This document shows positions 1 through 6,609 of a DNA stretch of 9,242 nucleotides, piece after piece. The stretch is from Clostridia bacterium (lineage in GTDB: Bacteria; Bacillota; Clostridia; Oscillospirales; Acutalibacteraceae). The position numbers were made by a program, and so were the translations under genes. The notes under the pieces were generated by a model, which made no database searches, was not told where the DNA came from, and saw nothing but the letters and a program-made list of their open reading frames with translations. How positions within the stretch are numbered: the stretch's first letter is position 1; each line of letters opens with the position of its first letter. The DNA lies in NCBI GenBank assembly GCA_900752115.1, contig CAADUC010000044.1:1-9242 (forward strand). Direction: 5' to 3'.

Positions 1-380
1 ATCGGCAGCTTCGCGGCGATGGCATAGTTGCGGGAGTCCTGTTCATTCTGCGAAGAGTGCATGCCCGGATCATCGGCCACACCGATGACCATGCCGCCGT
101 TTACGCCGATGTAGCTCATCGTGAAGAGCGGATCCGCAGCCACGTTCAGACCGACATGCTTCATGCCGCAGAAGGAACGGGCGCCGCCGAAGGACGCCCC
201 CGCGGCGACCTCCATGGCCACCTTCTCGTTCGGGGCCCATTCGCAGTAGATTTCATCATACGTCGAAGCGGATTCCGTGATCTCCGTGCTCGGCGTGCCG
301 GGGTAGCTCGAGACCACGCGGACGCCGGCTTCATACAGGCCGCGCGCGACCGCTTCGTTTCCCAACAATAATTCTTTCAT
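1..380 (-). CDS. iorA: Indolepyruvate ferredoxin oxidoreductase alpha subunit, 5' part (continues past the left edge)
   Basis: The leftward frame opens at the ATG at 380-378 and stays open to position 1, giving the first 126 residues. They begin MKELLLGNEAVARGLYEAGV and continue through SSYPGTPSTEI (about 23-33), EWAPNEKVAMEVAAGAS (about 47-63), FCGMKHVGLNVAADP and DDPGMHSSQNEQDSRNYA. These are the hallmarks of the pyrimidine (Pyr) domain of IorA, which binds 2-oxo acids with thiamine diphosphate. In the IorAB family the enzyme oxidatively decarboxylates aryl pyruvates such as indolepyruvate and phenylpyruvate to aryl-acetyl-CoA, reducing ferredoxin in the cytoplasm. The start is supported by GGAGG (plus-strand cctcc at 386-390), 5 nt before the ATG. 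The gene lies 31 bp after the paaK stop and is surely co-transcribed with it. The ferredoxin-like C-terminal domain and the beta subunit lie outside the window. Confidence 0.95.
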   Translation of the reverse strand, partial: MKELLLGNEAVARGLYEAGVRVVSSYPGTPSTEITESASTYDEIYCEWAPNEKVAMEVAAGASFGGARSFCGMKHVGLNVAADPLFTMSYIGVNGGMVIGVADDPGMHSSQNEQDSRNYAIAAKLP

Positions 381-411
381 TTCTGCCTCCAATATGTAAA
401 ATGGATATTGC

Positions 412-1716
412 TTACTCTTTTTCGTTTCTCAGATCGAGAATGCGTTTTGCTTTGCCCTGGAAGCGCTCAAGAGACTTAGGCTCAACAAGCGTAACCTTGG
501 TCTCGAGACCCAGCACGCTCTTGAGACGGTCGTGCAGGCCGCGCTGGAGCGCCTCGAGCTCGCCGTAGCTCTCAAGCAGATCGGCGCTGACAAGCTCGAC
601 CTTGACCTCAAGGTTATCCATGAAGTTGCGGCGGCGAACCACGAGCTGGTAATGCGGCCCGATCCCCTTCGTGCCGACGAGAACGCTCTCAATCTGGGAC
701 GGGAACACATTGACGCCCTTAATGATCATCATATCGTCGGTGCGTCCCGTAACCTTATCCATGCGGACATGGGTGCGGCCGCAGCGGCAGGGCTCGTAAT
801 TGAGGCGGGTGATATCCTTCGTACGGTAACGCAGGACAGGCATGCCTTCGCGCAGCAGCGTCGTCACAACGAGTTCGCCCGACTCGCCGGGAGCCTTCTG
901 CATCCCGGTTTCGGTGTCGATGATCTCGGGGAGGAAAGCGTCCTCCGCAAAGTGCAGGCCGCAGCGGTACTCGCACTCGCCGGAAACGCCGGGGCCGCCG
1001 AGTTCCGTCATGCCGTAGTTGTCGGTGACGAAGATGCCGAGGTTTTTCTCGATCTGCTCGCGCATCTCTTCCGTGCAGCCTTCCGAGCCGAGCAGGCCGA
1101 GACGCAGCTTGTAGGCATCGCGCGGATAACCGGACTCGCGCACCATTTCGCCAAGGTACAGGGCATACGACGGCGTTGCCACCAGGCCGGTTACGCCGAA
1201 GTCGCGGAACATCATCAGCTGCTTGGCCGTGTTTCCGGACGAAGCCGGAATGACCGTCGCGCCGATTTTCTCGAGGCCGTAATGCAGGCCCAGAGCGCCG
1301 GTAAACAGGCCGTAACCGAAGGAGATCTGGAAGATATCGTCTTCCGTTGCACCGGCTGCCACTGCGACACGGGCCACGTGATCCGACCAGGTATCAAGAT
1401 CCTTCTTGGTATATGCGCCGACCGTCGGTTTGCCCGTCGTGCCGGATGAGGCATGAATACGGACAATCTTTTTCATCGGTGTGGCAAGCATGTTGAAGGG
1501 GTAATTGTCGCGGATATCATCCTTCGTGGTGAACGGAATGTACTGGATATCCGAGAGGGTTTTGATTTTATCCCCGGTGACGCCGGCCTTCTCCAGCCGC
1601 TCATGGTAGAAGGGCACGTTTTCATAGCAATAATTCACCATCCATTTCAAACGCTCCAGCTGGAGCGCCTCGATTTCCGGACGGCTCATTGTCTCGATTT
1701 CTTTTTGAAAAAACAT
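412..1716 (-). CDS. paaK: Phenylacetate-CoA ligase (AMP-forming)
   Basis: A 434-residue member of the adenylate-forming PaaK family, of normal length. It activates phenylacetate or related aryl acetates with ATP and CoA. Visible landmarks: the P-loop-like SSGTTGKPT (about 90-98), the adenylation motif YGMTE (234-238), a CRCGRTH segment (310-316), YRTKD (297-301), GRTDDMMIIKGVNVFPSQIE (324-343), which spans the hinge and C-terminal domain entry, and a FQGKAKRI tail with the conserved lysine region. The frame is open to 1851, but I chose the ATG at 1716-1714 because GGAGGTGT lies just upstream (plus strand about 1721-1728), the family N-terminus starts here, and the likely promoter -10 element (1815-1820) lies inside the longer frame. 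Pairing with iorA downstream suggests anaerobic catabolism of aromatic amino acids: IorAB makes aryl-acetyl-CoA oxidatively, and PaaK salvages or interconverts the free acid. The exact substrate (phenylacetate or indoleacetate) is inferred. Confidence 0.95.
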   Translation of the reverse strand: MFFQKEIETMSRPEIEALQLERLKWMVNYCYENVPFYHERLEKAGVTGDKIKTLSDIQYIPFTTKDDIRDNYPFNMLATPMKKIVRIHASSGTTGKPTVGAYTKKDLDTWSDHVARVAVAAGATEDDIFQISFGYGLFTGALGLHYGLEKIGATVIPASSGNTAKQLMMFRDFGVTGLVATPSYALYLGEMVRESGYPRDAYKLRLGLLGSEGCTEEMREQIEKNLGIFVTDNYGMTELGGPGVSGECEYRCGLHFAEDAFLPEIIDTETGMQKAPGESGELVVTTLLREGMPVLRYRTKDITRLNYEPCRCGRTHVRMDKVTGRTDDMMIIKGVNVFPSQIESVLVGTKGIGPHYQLVVRRRNFMDNLEVKVELVSADLLESYGELEALQRGLHDRLKSVLGLETKVTLVEPKSLERFQGKAKRILDLRNEKE

Positions 1717-1729
1717 TCTGACACCTCCG

Positions 1730-1746
1730 CGCGGCTTCCCGCCGCG
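1730..1746 (-). other. Hairpin abutting the paaK ribosome binding site
   Basis: A perfect 6-bp GC stem, CGCGGC / GCCGCG with a 5-nt loop, lies in the paaK leader and ends immediately before the GGAGGTGT ribosome binding site (plus 1721-1728). There is no T-run after it, so it is not a terminator. It could influence ribosome access or mRNA stability. That role is inferred from position only. Confidence 0.4.
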
Positions 1747-1814
1747 AGCTTTTTGCTTTAGTGCGTTACCCTGCTGTGTTCTTGACGGTTTAAATTTAGA
1801 AAACGTTATTTTAT

Positions 1815-1843
1815 ATGATACCGCAAAACCTGTCGGAATGCAA
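1815..1843 (-). promoter_or_regulatory. Probable sigma-70-type promoter of paaK-iorA
   Basis: On the minus strand TTGCAT (plus 1838-1843) and TATCAT (plus 1815-1820) are separated by exactly 17 bp. The -10 matches the consensus at five of six positions; the -35 matches at three. Transcription would start near 1808, leaving a leader of about 90 nt before the paaK ATG at 1716. The spacing and the lack of another candidate make this the best guess, but the -35 is weak, which fits a promoter that needs an activator. Confidence 0.55.
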
Positions 1844-1854
1844 TCCCGCAAATC

Positions 1855-1870
1855 AAATATCAGGATATTT
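1855..1870. promoter_or_regulatory. 16-bp palindrome, candidate operator upstream of the paaK promoter
   Basis: AAATATC-AG-GATATTT is a perfect 7+7 inverted repeat with a 2-bp centre. It lies 11 bp upstream of the proposed -35 box of paaK, centred about 55 bp before the expected start of transcription, where activators often bind. It is AT-rich in otherwise GC-rich DNA. The protein that would bind is not encoded in the window. Function is inferred from symmetry and position. Confidence 0.45.
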
Positions 1871-1873
1871 TCC

Positions 1874-1990
1874 CGTCCTTTCCCGCAAAGGACGCAGCAT
1901 GTATTTTTCGGCAGGAAAAAACGAAAAACAGCAGGAGGCCTCTTTGCCCGGACTTTGCGCGGTCCGGTGCGTGCAGGCGGATTCCTGCGC
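1874..1990. repeat. Cluster of three inverted repeats in the paaK-murD intergenic region
   Basis: Three hairpin-forming repeats follow each other here: CGTCCTTT / AAAGGACG (1874-1881 with 1887-1894, 5-nt loop), CCGGAC / GTCCGG (1948-1953 with 1962-1967, 8-nt loop) and GTGCAGG / CCTGCGC (1971-1977 with 1984-1990, one G-T pair). None is followed by a T-run on either strand, so I do not call them terminators. They fill most of the 396-bp gene-free stretch 1717-2112 together with the two promoters. No convincing small ORF with a ribosome binding site is seen here. Confidence 0.4.
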
Positions 1991-1998
1991 GGCCGCCC

Positions 1999-2027
1999 TT
2001 GATATTTTTGTCGGTATCACATATAAT
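1999..2027 (+). promoter_or_regulatory. Strong sigma-70-type promoter of murD and downstream genes
   Basis: TTGATA (1999-2004) and a perfect TATAAT (2022-2027) are separated by 17 bp. Transcription should start near 2034, giving a leader of about 80 nt that contains two strong hairpins before the murD ATG at 2113. No other strong promoter is evident before the M42 genes, so this one probably drives murD and both M42 genes. Confidence 0.8.
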
Positions 2028-2041
2028 AGAAAAGAAAATTC

Positions 2042-2092
2042 AGCGGGGCGGGCTTTGGCCCGCCCTGCTTGCGCGGCGGAGCCTCTCCGCCG
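2042..2092 (+). promoter_or_regulatory. Two consecutive GC-rich hairpins in the murD leader
   Basis: The first hairpin pairs 2042-2053 with 2058-2069: 12 bp, nearly all GC, one G-T pair, TTTG loop, core GGGCGGGC / GCCCGCCC. The second pairs CGGCGGA (2074-2080) with TCCGCCG (2086-2092) around a 5-nt loop. Neither has a T-run after it, so a simple terminator is unlikely. The second ends about 20 nt before the murD start codon, next to the weak GGGAAGGCGGGA ribosome binding region. They may stabilise the mRNA or tune translation. This is inference; I recognise no known riboswitch class. Confidence 0.5.
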
Positions 2093-2112
2093 GGGAAGGC
2101 GGGATTCAGAAG

Positions 2113-3519
2113 ATGGAATATCAGAATGAAAAGGCGCAGGCGTTCTACCGTTCTCTGCGCGGAAAGCATGTGGCATTCTGCGGTATCGGCGGCAGCAATC
2201 TGCCGTTGATCAGAAGCTTTCCGGAAAAGGGAGCGCTTGTCACGGCAAGAGACAAACGCTCGCGGGAGCAGCTTGGAGCACTGGCGGAGGAACTGGAGGC
2301 TCTGGGGGTTCGGCTCATTCTCGGGGAAGGGTATCTCGATTCTCTGACGGAGGATATTATTTTCCGTACGCCGGGAATGCGCTTTACCCAGCCGGAGCTG
2401 GAAGCGGCCAGAGCACGCGGCAGCGCTGTTACAAGCGAGATGGAGGTTTTCTTCGATCTGTGTCCCTGTCCTATTTGGGCCGTCACGGGCAGCGACGGCA
2501 AAACAACGACCACCACGATCGTCTCTGAGCTGCTGAAGGCGGCAGGGAAGAAGGTTCATCTCGGCGGGAATATCGGCCGTCCGCTTTTGCCGGAGATTGA
2601 TGAAATTTCTCCGGAGGATACGGCTGTCGTGGAGCTTTCCAGTTTTCAGCTCATCTCGATGCGCCGCAGCCCGGAAACGGCCGTTGTGACGAATCTTTCG
2701 CCGAACCACCTCGATATTCATAAGAATATGCGGGAGTATGTGGACGCGAAGAAGAATATTTTTCTGCATCAAAATGCGTTCGGACGTGTGGTGCTGAATG
2801 CCGATAATGAGATTACTGCCTCTTTTGTCCCCGAGGCCAGAGGGGATGTTTTCCTGTTCAGCCGTCAGAAAGCCTGCGAGCGCGGCGTTTGGGTAGCGCC
2901 GGACGGGATGATTACCGTCTCAGAGAATGGTAAAAGAACGCCGGTTCTGCGCACGGACGAAATCCGTATTCCCGGTCTGCACAACGTGGAGAATTACCTC
3001 GCGGCCATCGCAGCGGTGTGGGGAACCGTCGGCGCGGAGGAGATCCGCCGTGTAGCGCGCAGCTTTGCGGGCGTAGCGCACAGAAATGAGCTTGTGCGGG
3101 AACGCCGCGGTGTCCGCTGGTACAACGATTCGATTGGCACGAGCCCGACACGTACGATGCGCGGTACGCTTTCGCTCTATCAGGAGAAAATCATCCTGAT
3201 TGCGGGCGGTTATGACAAGCATCTTTCCTACGACGAACTTGGCGAGCAGATTCCGGAAAAGGTCAAAAGCCTTGTCCTGATGGGTGCGACTGCGGACAAG
3301 ATTGAAACGGCGGTGCGCGCTGCTTCCTCTTACCGGGAGGGCAATCCTGCCATTTATCGTGTGGCTTCGATGGAGGAGGCGGTTGCACTGTGCGATACGC
3401 TTGCCCAAAACGGTGACATTGTGACGATGTCACCGGCTTCAGCGAGCTTCGATCTGTACCGGAACTTTGAAGAGCGCGGCAATCACTTCAAGCGCCTTGT
3501 ACAGGAGCTTCCCGAATAA
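2113..3519 (+). CDS. murD: UDP-N-acetylmuramoyl-L-alanine--D-glutamate ligase
   Basis: A 468-residue cytoplasmic Mur ligase that adds D-glutamate to UDP-MurNAc-L-alanine using ATP in peptidoglycan synthesis. The N-terminal domain shows the CGIGGSNLP nucleotide-fold loop (23-31). The central ATPase domain has TGSDGKTTTT (125-134, P-loop lysine 130), ELSSFQL (174-180), NLSPNHLD (194-201) and YVDAKKNIF, whose Lys213 fits the carbamylated lysine. The C-terminal domain has HRNE (323-326), YNDSIGTSP (337-345), GGYDKH (365-370) and a SPASASFDLYRNFEERG block (440-456). All are MurD landmarks, although the usual NDSK is NDSI here. The frame is open from 1999, but that start precedes the promoter -10 box. 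The ATG at 2113 gives a normal N-terminus. It stands outside a dcw-type cell-wall cluster, followed by peptidase genes rather than mraY or ftsW. Confidence 0.95.
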   Translation: MEYQNEKAQAFYRSLRGKHVAFCGIGGSNLPLIRSFPEKGALVTARDKRSREQLGALAEELEALGVRLILGEGYLDSLTEDIIFRTPGMRFTQPELEAARARGSAVTSEMEVFFDLCPCPIWAVTGSDGKTTTTTIVSELLKAAGKKVHLGGNIGRPLLPEIDEISPEDTAVVELSSFQLISMRRSPETAVVTNLSPNHLDIHKNMREYVDAKKNIFLHQNAFGRVVLNADNEITASFVPEARGDVFLFSRQKACERGVWVAPDGMITVSENGKRTPVLRTDEIRIPGLHNVENYLAAIAAVWGTVGAEEIRRVARSFAGVAHRNELVRERRGVRWYNDSIGTSPTRTMRGTLSLYQEKIILIAGGYDKHLSYDELGEQIPEKVKSLVLMGATADKIETAVRAASSYREGNPAIYRVASMEEAVALCDTLAQNGDIVTMSPASASFDLYRNFEERGNHFKRLVQELPE

Positions 3520-3554
3520 ACCGGCCGTCCTGCAGCGGCAGAAAGGATGTCCCA

Positions 3555-4550
3555 ATGGAAAAACTCAGGGAACTGATATTTCGTCTCTGTGACGCGCCCG
3601 GTCTGCCGGGCAGCGAACAGGGGGTCTCCGCTGTGCTGGCGAAGGAGATAGCGCCCTTTGCCGATCGTGTGGAGACGGACGCAATGGGAAACGTGTATGC
3701 CTGGCTGGGACAGAGCGGCGCCAGGGAGCGGGTTTTGCTGGATGCGCACAGCGATCAGGTCGGTTTGATTGTCACACGGGTGGAAAAGGACGGCCTGCTC
3801 CGGGTGGATCGCTGCGGAGGCGCGGATCGCCGGGTTCTGCCGGGGTCTGCCGTTATGGTTCACGGTCGGGAAACACTGCCGGGGATTGTGATCCTTTCGG
3901 AGCGCGAGGAGAAGGACGGCGCGCTGAAGGTGGATCCCGGTCTGGACGGAGAGACGCTGTCTCATCTCGTTTCCCCGGGGGATCGGATTTCGCTCTGGCA
4001 TCGTCCGGCTGCTCTTCTCGGCAGCCGGATCAGCTGCGCCGGTCTTGATGATCGCGCAGGCTGTGCCGTCTTGATTCGGTGTGCCGAACTGCTGCAGGAG
4101 GAGGAGCTTTCCTGCGAGGTGGTGATCCAGTTCAGCTCCCTTGAGGAGATCGGCTGCCAGGGAGCGCAGGCGGGCGCGCATCGCATCCGTCCCACACGGG
4201 CGGTTGCTGTGGACGTAAGCTTCGCCGCGCAGCCGGATGTTCCGCCGGAGAAGTGCGGCACACTGGGAGGGGGACCGATGGTCGGTTTTTCGCCTGTTCT
4301 GGACGGGGCAATGAGCCGTGCCATGACGTCGCTCGCGGAGCGCCTCGGTATCCCTTATTCCTGCGAGGTGATGGGCGGCGAGACGTCCACAGACAGCGAT
4401 CCGATTGCCGTTTCCCGCTCCGGCGTGCGCACTGCTTTGCTTTCCGTTCCGCTGCGCTACATGCACACGCCTGCAGAGATCATTGATCTGAAGGATGTGG
4501 AGAATACGGCGCAGCTTCTTGCCGCGTATCTCAAGGGGGTGAAGGAATGA
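3555..4550 (+). CDS. M42-family metallo-aminopeptidase, catalytically complete
   Basis: A 331-residue M42 family protein (glutamyl aminopeptidase / FrvX / YsdC type), close to the usual 330-360. These cytosolic enzymes assemble into large tetrahedral shells and trim short peptides using two metal ions. All expected catalytic parts are visible: DAHSDQVG (His65 ligand, Asp67), AGLDDRAG (bridging Asp165 or Asp166), LEEIG (general base Glu197, ligand Glu198), AVDVSF (Asp220) and RYMHTPAE (His304). The ATG has AAAGGA about 7 nt upstream. The gene begins 35 bp after murD, so it is probably in the same operon. Its stop overlaps the next M42 gene by 4 bp (ATGA), which suggests coupled translation and perhaps a joint complex. 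The exact peptide preference cannot be read from the sequence. Confidence 0.93.
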   Translation: MEKLRELIFRLCDAPGLPGSEQGVSAVLAKEIAPFADRVETDAMGNVYAWLGQSGARERVLLDAHSDQVGLIVTRVEKDGLLRVDRCGGADRRVLPGSAVMVHGRETLPGIVILSEREEKDGALKVDPGLDGETLSHLVSPGDRISLWHRPAALLGSRISCAGLDDRAGCAVLIRCAELLQEEELSCEVVIQFSSLEEIGCQGAQAGAHRIRPTRAVAVDVSFAAQPDVPPEKCGTLGGGPMVGFSPVLDGAMSRAMTSLAERLGIPYSCEVMGGETSTDSDPIAVSRSGVRTALLSVPLRYMHTPAEIIDLKDVENTAQLLAAYLKGVKE

Positions 4551-5572
4551 TCGACTGGAAGTTCCTCCGTGAGCTCTGTGCGATCCCCGGTGTTTCGGGA
4601 GACGAGGACCGGGTGCGTGAGCGTATCCTGCGGGAGCTTGCCTCTGCCGCAGATGAGATTCGTGTCACACCCTTGGGATGTGTCATTGCGCATAAGCAAG
4701 GCAAAGAGAGCCCTTCTGTTCGGGTGATGCTGTGCGCTCACATGGATGAGCCGAGCTTTATTGTGACTCGCGTCTGTGAAGACGGTACCGTACGGCTTGC
4801 CCCGGGGGGCGAGCTTCCGGCGGTTTTACTGTACGGGCGTCCTGTGAAGGTTTGTACTGCGCAGGGCGATCTTCCCGGCGTGTTAGGGGCAAAACCGGTG
4901 CATTTGCTCTCCGCGGAAGAGCGGGGCAAAACGGTTCCCATGAAGGATTTGTATCTGGATATTGGTGCACTCAGCAGGGAAGAAGCCCGGAAAGCGGTTC
5001 GGCCCGGCGACCGTGTCGTTTTTGATTCTCCGTGGAAGGAAACGGAAAAGACAATCAGCGGACGCGCGCTTGCGGGAAGAGCTGCCTGTGCCGTTCTTTT
5101 GGGGCTGTTGAGCCAAACGCCTGCGTTTGATCTGACGGTTGCTTTCACGACTCTCGGTGAGACGGGAGCGGGAGGCATTCGCACGGCGGCTTGCGACGCT
5201 TGTCCTGATGCGGTGATTGTTGTGGGGGCAGCCCAAGCGGGTGAGCCGGGGGAGAATGACGCCGCCTGCCGTTTTGGAGAGGGTCCTGCTGTCAGTTTTA
5301 TGGATGGCGGAACGGTCTACGACAGAGCGCTGTATACCGGCTCGCTTCGTTATGCGCGGGAACTGGAGATCCCCTGCCAGGAGCGGCAGGCGGCGGACGG
5401 CGGAGTCATGGCGGGCCGTGCGGCGGCTCACACGAATGTGCGCGCCTTGTCCGTTGGGATACCGTGCCGCTATCCCAACGCCCCCGTTTCTCTCATGATG
5501 CGGGAGGATTTGGAGAGCATGGAGCGCTTTCTCACAGCCTGTGCGCAGGCTGTGGCTTCCGGCCGCTTCTGA
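4547..5572 (+). CDS. Degenerate M42-family paralogue, probable pseudoenzyme
   Basis: A 341-residue protein that aligns along its whole length with the preceding M42 peptidase; for example CAHMDEPSFIVTRVCEDG matches DAHSDQVGLIVTRVEKDG. The first metal ligand (His65) and Asp67 remain. The bridging Asp motif LDDRAG has become LAGRAA (about 175-180), the general-base Glu of LEEIG is Gly204 with only Glu205 left, the Asp of AVDV is Val226, and the last ligand of RYMHTPAE is Asn311. Three of five metal ligands and the base are therefore gone, so normal metallopeptidase activity is unlikely. The reading frame is intact and translationally coupled to the active gene, which argues for a structural or regulatory role such as a mixed shell. 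A strong ribosome binding region (GGGGGTGAAGGA) overlaps the end of the upstream gene. The functional proposal is inferred. Confidence 0.88.
   Translation: MIDWKFLRELCAIPGVSGDEDRVRERILRELASAADEIRVTPLGCVIAHKQGKESPSVRVMLCAHMDEPSFIVTRVCEDGTVRLAPGGELPAVLLYGRPVKVCTAQGDLPGVLGAKPVHLLSAEERGKTVPMKDLYLDIGALSREEARKAVRPGDRVVFDSPWKETEKTISGRALAGRAACAVLLGLLSQTPAFDLTVAFTTLGETGAGGIRTAACDACPDAVIVVGAAQAGEPGENDAACRFGEGPAVSFMDGGTVYDRALYTGSLRYARELEIPCQERQAADGGVMAGRAAAHTNVRALSVGIPCRYPNAPVSLMMREDLESMERFLTACAQAVASGRF
5533..5554 (+). other. Perfect hairpin inside the last codons of the second M42 gene
   Basis: CACAGCCTG / CAGGCTGTG form a perfect 9-bp stem with a TGCG loop, 15-40 nt before the stop codon at 5570-5572. 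It is followed by GC-rich sequence rather than Ts. It may protect the 3' end of the murD-M42 message or may be a coincidence of Ala-rich coding. Confidence 0.35.
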
Positions 5573-5590
5573 TATACGGGAAGTATCTCT

Positions 5591-5621
5591 GTGCGGAAGA
5601 AAAGAAAAAACGCTTCCGCAC
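5591..5621. terminator. Hairpin after the M42 operon, possible weak terminator
   Basis: GTGCGGAAG (5591-5599) and CTTCCGCAC (5613-5621) pair perfectly over 9 bp around a 13-nt A-rich loop, 19 nt after the second M42 stop. On the plus strand the tail is AAATATAG, so a classic T-run is missing. On the minus strand the loop is T-rich. It could end the upstream transcript inefficiently or act as a stability element. The call as terminator is tentative. Confidence 0.35.
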
Positions 5622-5648
5622 AAATATAGCTTCTACTGGCGGACGCAG

Positions 5649-5787
5649 GGGCGCTTTTGAGGAGGAGACGGTGATCCTCCCGTGCGCTCAGAAAGAGGGA
5701 AAACGTTTCGTGCGAAGATGTGTTTTTGTGCATCTCTGTGAGACGGCGAGAAGGCCGTGAACTGTACGAGGGAGGATTTGCTCTCTC
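5649..5787 (+). promoter_or_regulatory. Hairpin-rich leader upstream of the GNAT gene, possible cis-acting RNA
   Basis: The 251-bp gap 5573-5823 has no credible gene but much RNA structure. A two-part hairpin pairs GGGCGC (5649-5654) with GCGCTC (5684-5689) and GGAGGA (5661-5666) with TCCTCC (5675-5680). Further stems are AGATG / CATCT (about 5716-5735), ACGGC / GCCGT (5743-5747 with 5754-5758) and GAGGGAG / CTCTCTC (5768-5774 with 5781-5787, 6-nt loop). A T-box motif (AGGGTGG type) is absent and I recognise no riboswitch consensus. No strong -35/-10 pair is visible before it. A regulatory leader for the GNAT-lyase pair is possible but unproven. Confidence 0.35.
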
Positions 5788-5823
5788 CGAAATTTGATAG
5801 CGTGATAGTGTGAGGATAGAACC

Positions 5824-6564
5824 ATGATAAGACGAATTCAGAATGAAAAACAGCTTCTTCCCTGGGCGGAGGATCCCGTGGGTCTGCGTGCCTGTGCAGC
5901 AGCTGCGGCCTATGGGATTGACGGACACGTCTGCCAGTTCTGGCTGCAGAACGAGGACACGCTTCTTTGCCGCATGGACGATTCGATGGTTTTGTGCGCG
6001 GGACCGAACGTCGATTGGGAGGAGCTCGAGGGATTCCTTCCCCTGACCGGCGCACGAGTGCTGCTCTGCCGGGAGGAGGAGGCGAAGAGACTGGGTCTTC
6101 CGGTGCTGATTTCCGGCTGGGTGATGCTTCGACAGGGTGGGGAAGACACAGCCGCTTCTTTTTGTGAAGTAGAGGAAAATCCCAGTTTGCGTGAACTTCA
6201 TGCTCTTTTGACAGAGTGCGAAACGGATACCTTCCATGCTCCGGAATTTGAGGCCTTTTATCTTGATGTGTCCCATCGGACGCGCCATGGGGAAGCGGTG
6301 AGCGTGGGACTCCGGCGCGGCGGAAAGCTGGTAGCGGCGGCGTTCTGCACGGCCAAGTCAAACGCGCTTGCTATTCTTTCCGGCGTTGCGGTACTGCCGC
6401 AGCTGCAGGGACAGGGACTCGGCGCGACGGTTGTTCGCGCTCTTCAAAACAGATTGTGCCAACCGAAGCAATGCGTCTACCGCGCACAGGGGGAACATAA
6501 GTCTTTTTACGAAATGCTTGGCTTCCGGGATGCATTTCCGTTTGCGGAGCTTTCGCTGGAATAA
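5824..6564 (+). CDS. GNAT-family N-acetyltransferase
   Basis: A 246-residue protein whose C-terminal half is a GNAT fold. Motif A with the acetyl-CoA pyrophosphate loop is visible as VAVLPQLQGQGLGATVVRAL (about 188-207, Q/RxxGxG/A at 195-200), preceded by a beta strand in KLVAAAFCTAKSNALAILSG. Motif B, SFYEMLGFRD (227-236), holds the usual tyrosine. The N-terminal half (about 1-130) does not match a domain I can name and may set the substrate. It probably acetylates a small amine or peptide in the cytoplasm; the substrate is unknown. The ATG is preceded by GAGGATAG. The gene lies 45 bp before the lyase-family gene, so the two are likely co-transcribed and may act on related metabolites. Confidence 0.85.
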   Translation: MIRRIQNEKQLLPWAEDPVGLRACAAAAAYGIDGHVCQFWLQNEDTLLCRMDDSMVLCAGPNVDWEELEGFLPLTGARVLLCREEEAKRLGLPVLISGWVMLRQGGEDTAASFCEVEENPSLRELHALLTECETDTFHAPEFEAFYLDVSHRTRHGEAVSVGLRRGGKLVAAAFCTAKSNALAILSGVAVLPQLQGQGLGATVVRALQNRLCQPKQCVYRAQGEHKSFYEMLGFRDAFPFAELSLE

Positions 6565-6609
6565 TATAACAGGCAGTACATACGAAACAGGACAGGAGAT
6601 ACGGATTTC

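Noticed and set aside
532..1449. Long plus-strand open frame of 305 codons opposite paaK
   Set aside because: It lies entirely antisense to a clear PaaK gene, lacks a ribosome binding site and any recognisable motif. Long mirror frames are common in GC-rich DNA.
1717..1851. N-terminal extension of PaaK to the ATG at 1851
   Set aside because: The added residues do not resemble PaaK, the -10 box of the likely promoter lies within them, and the ATG at 1716 has an excellent ribosome binding site.
1999..2112. N-terminal extension of MurD to 1999
   Set aside because: This start coincides with the -35 box of the strong promoter and would translate the leader hairpins; the MurD fold begins properly at 2113.
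5573..5823. T-box or SAM riboswitch before the GNAT-lyase genes
   Set aside because: The conserved T-box sequence (AGGGTGG type) and a terminator/antiterminator pair with a T-run are missing, and no SAM-riboswitch core was recognised.
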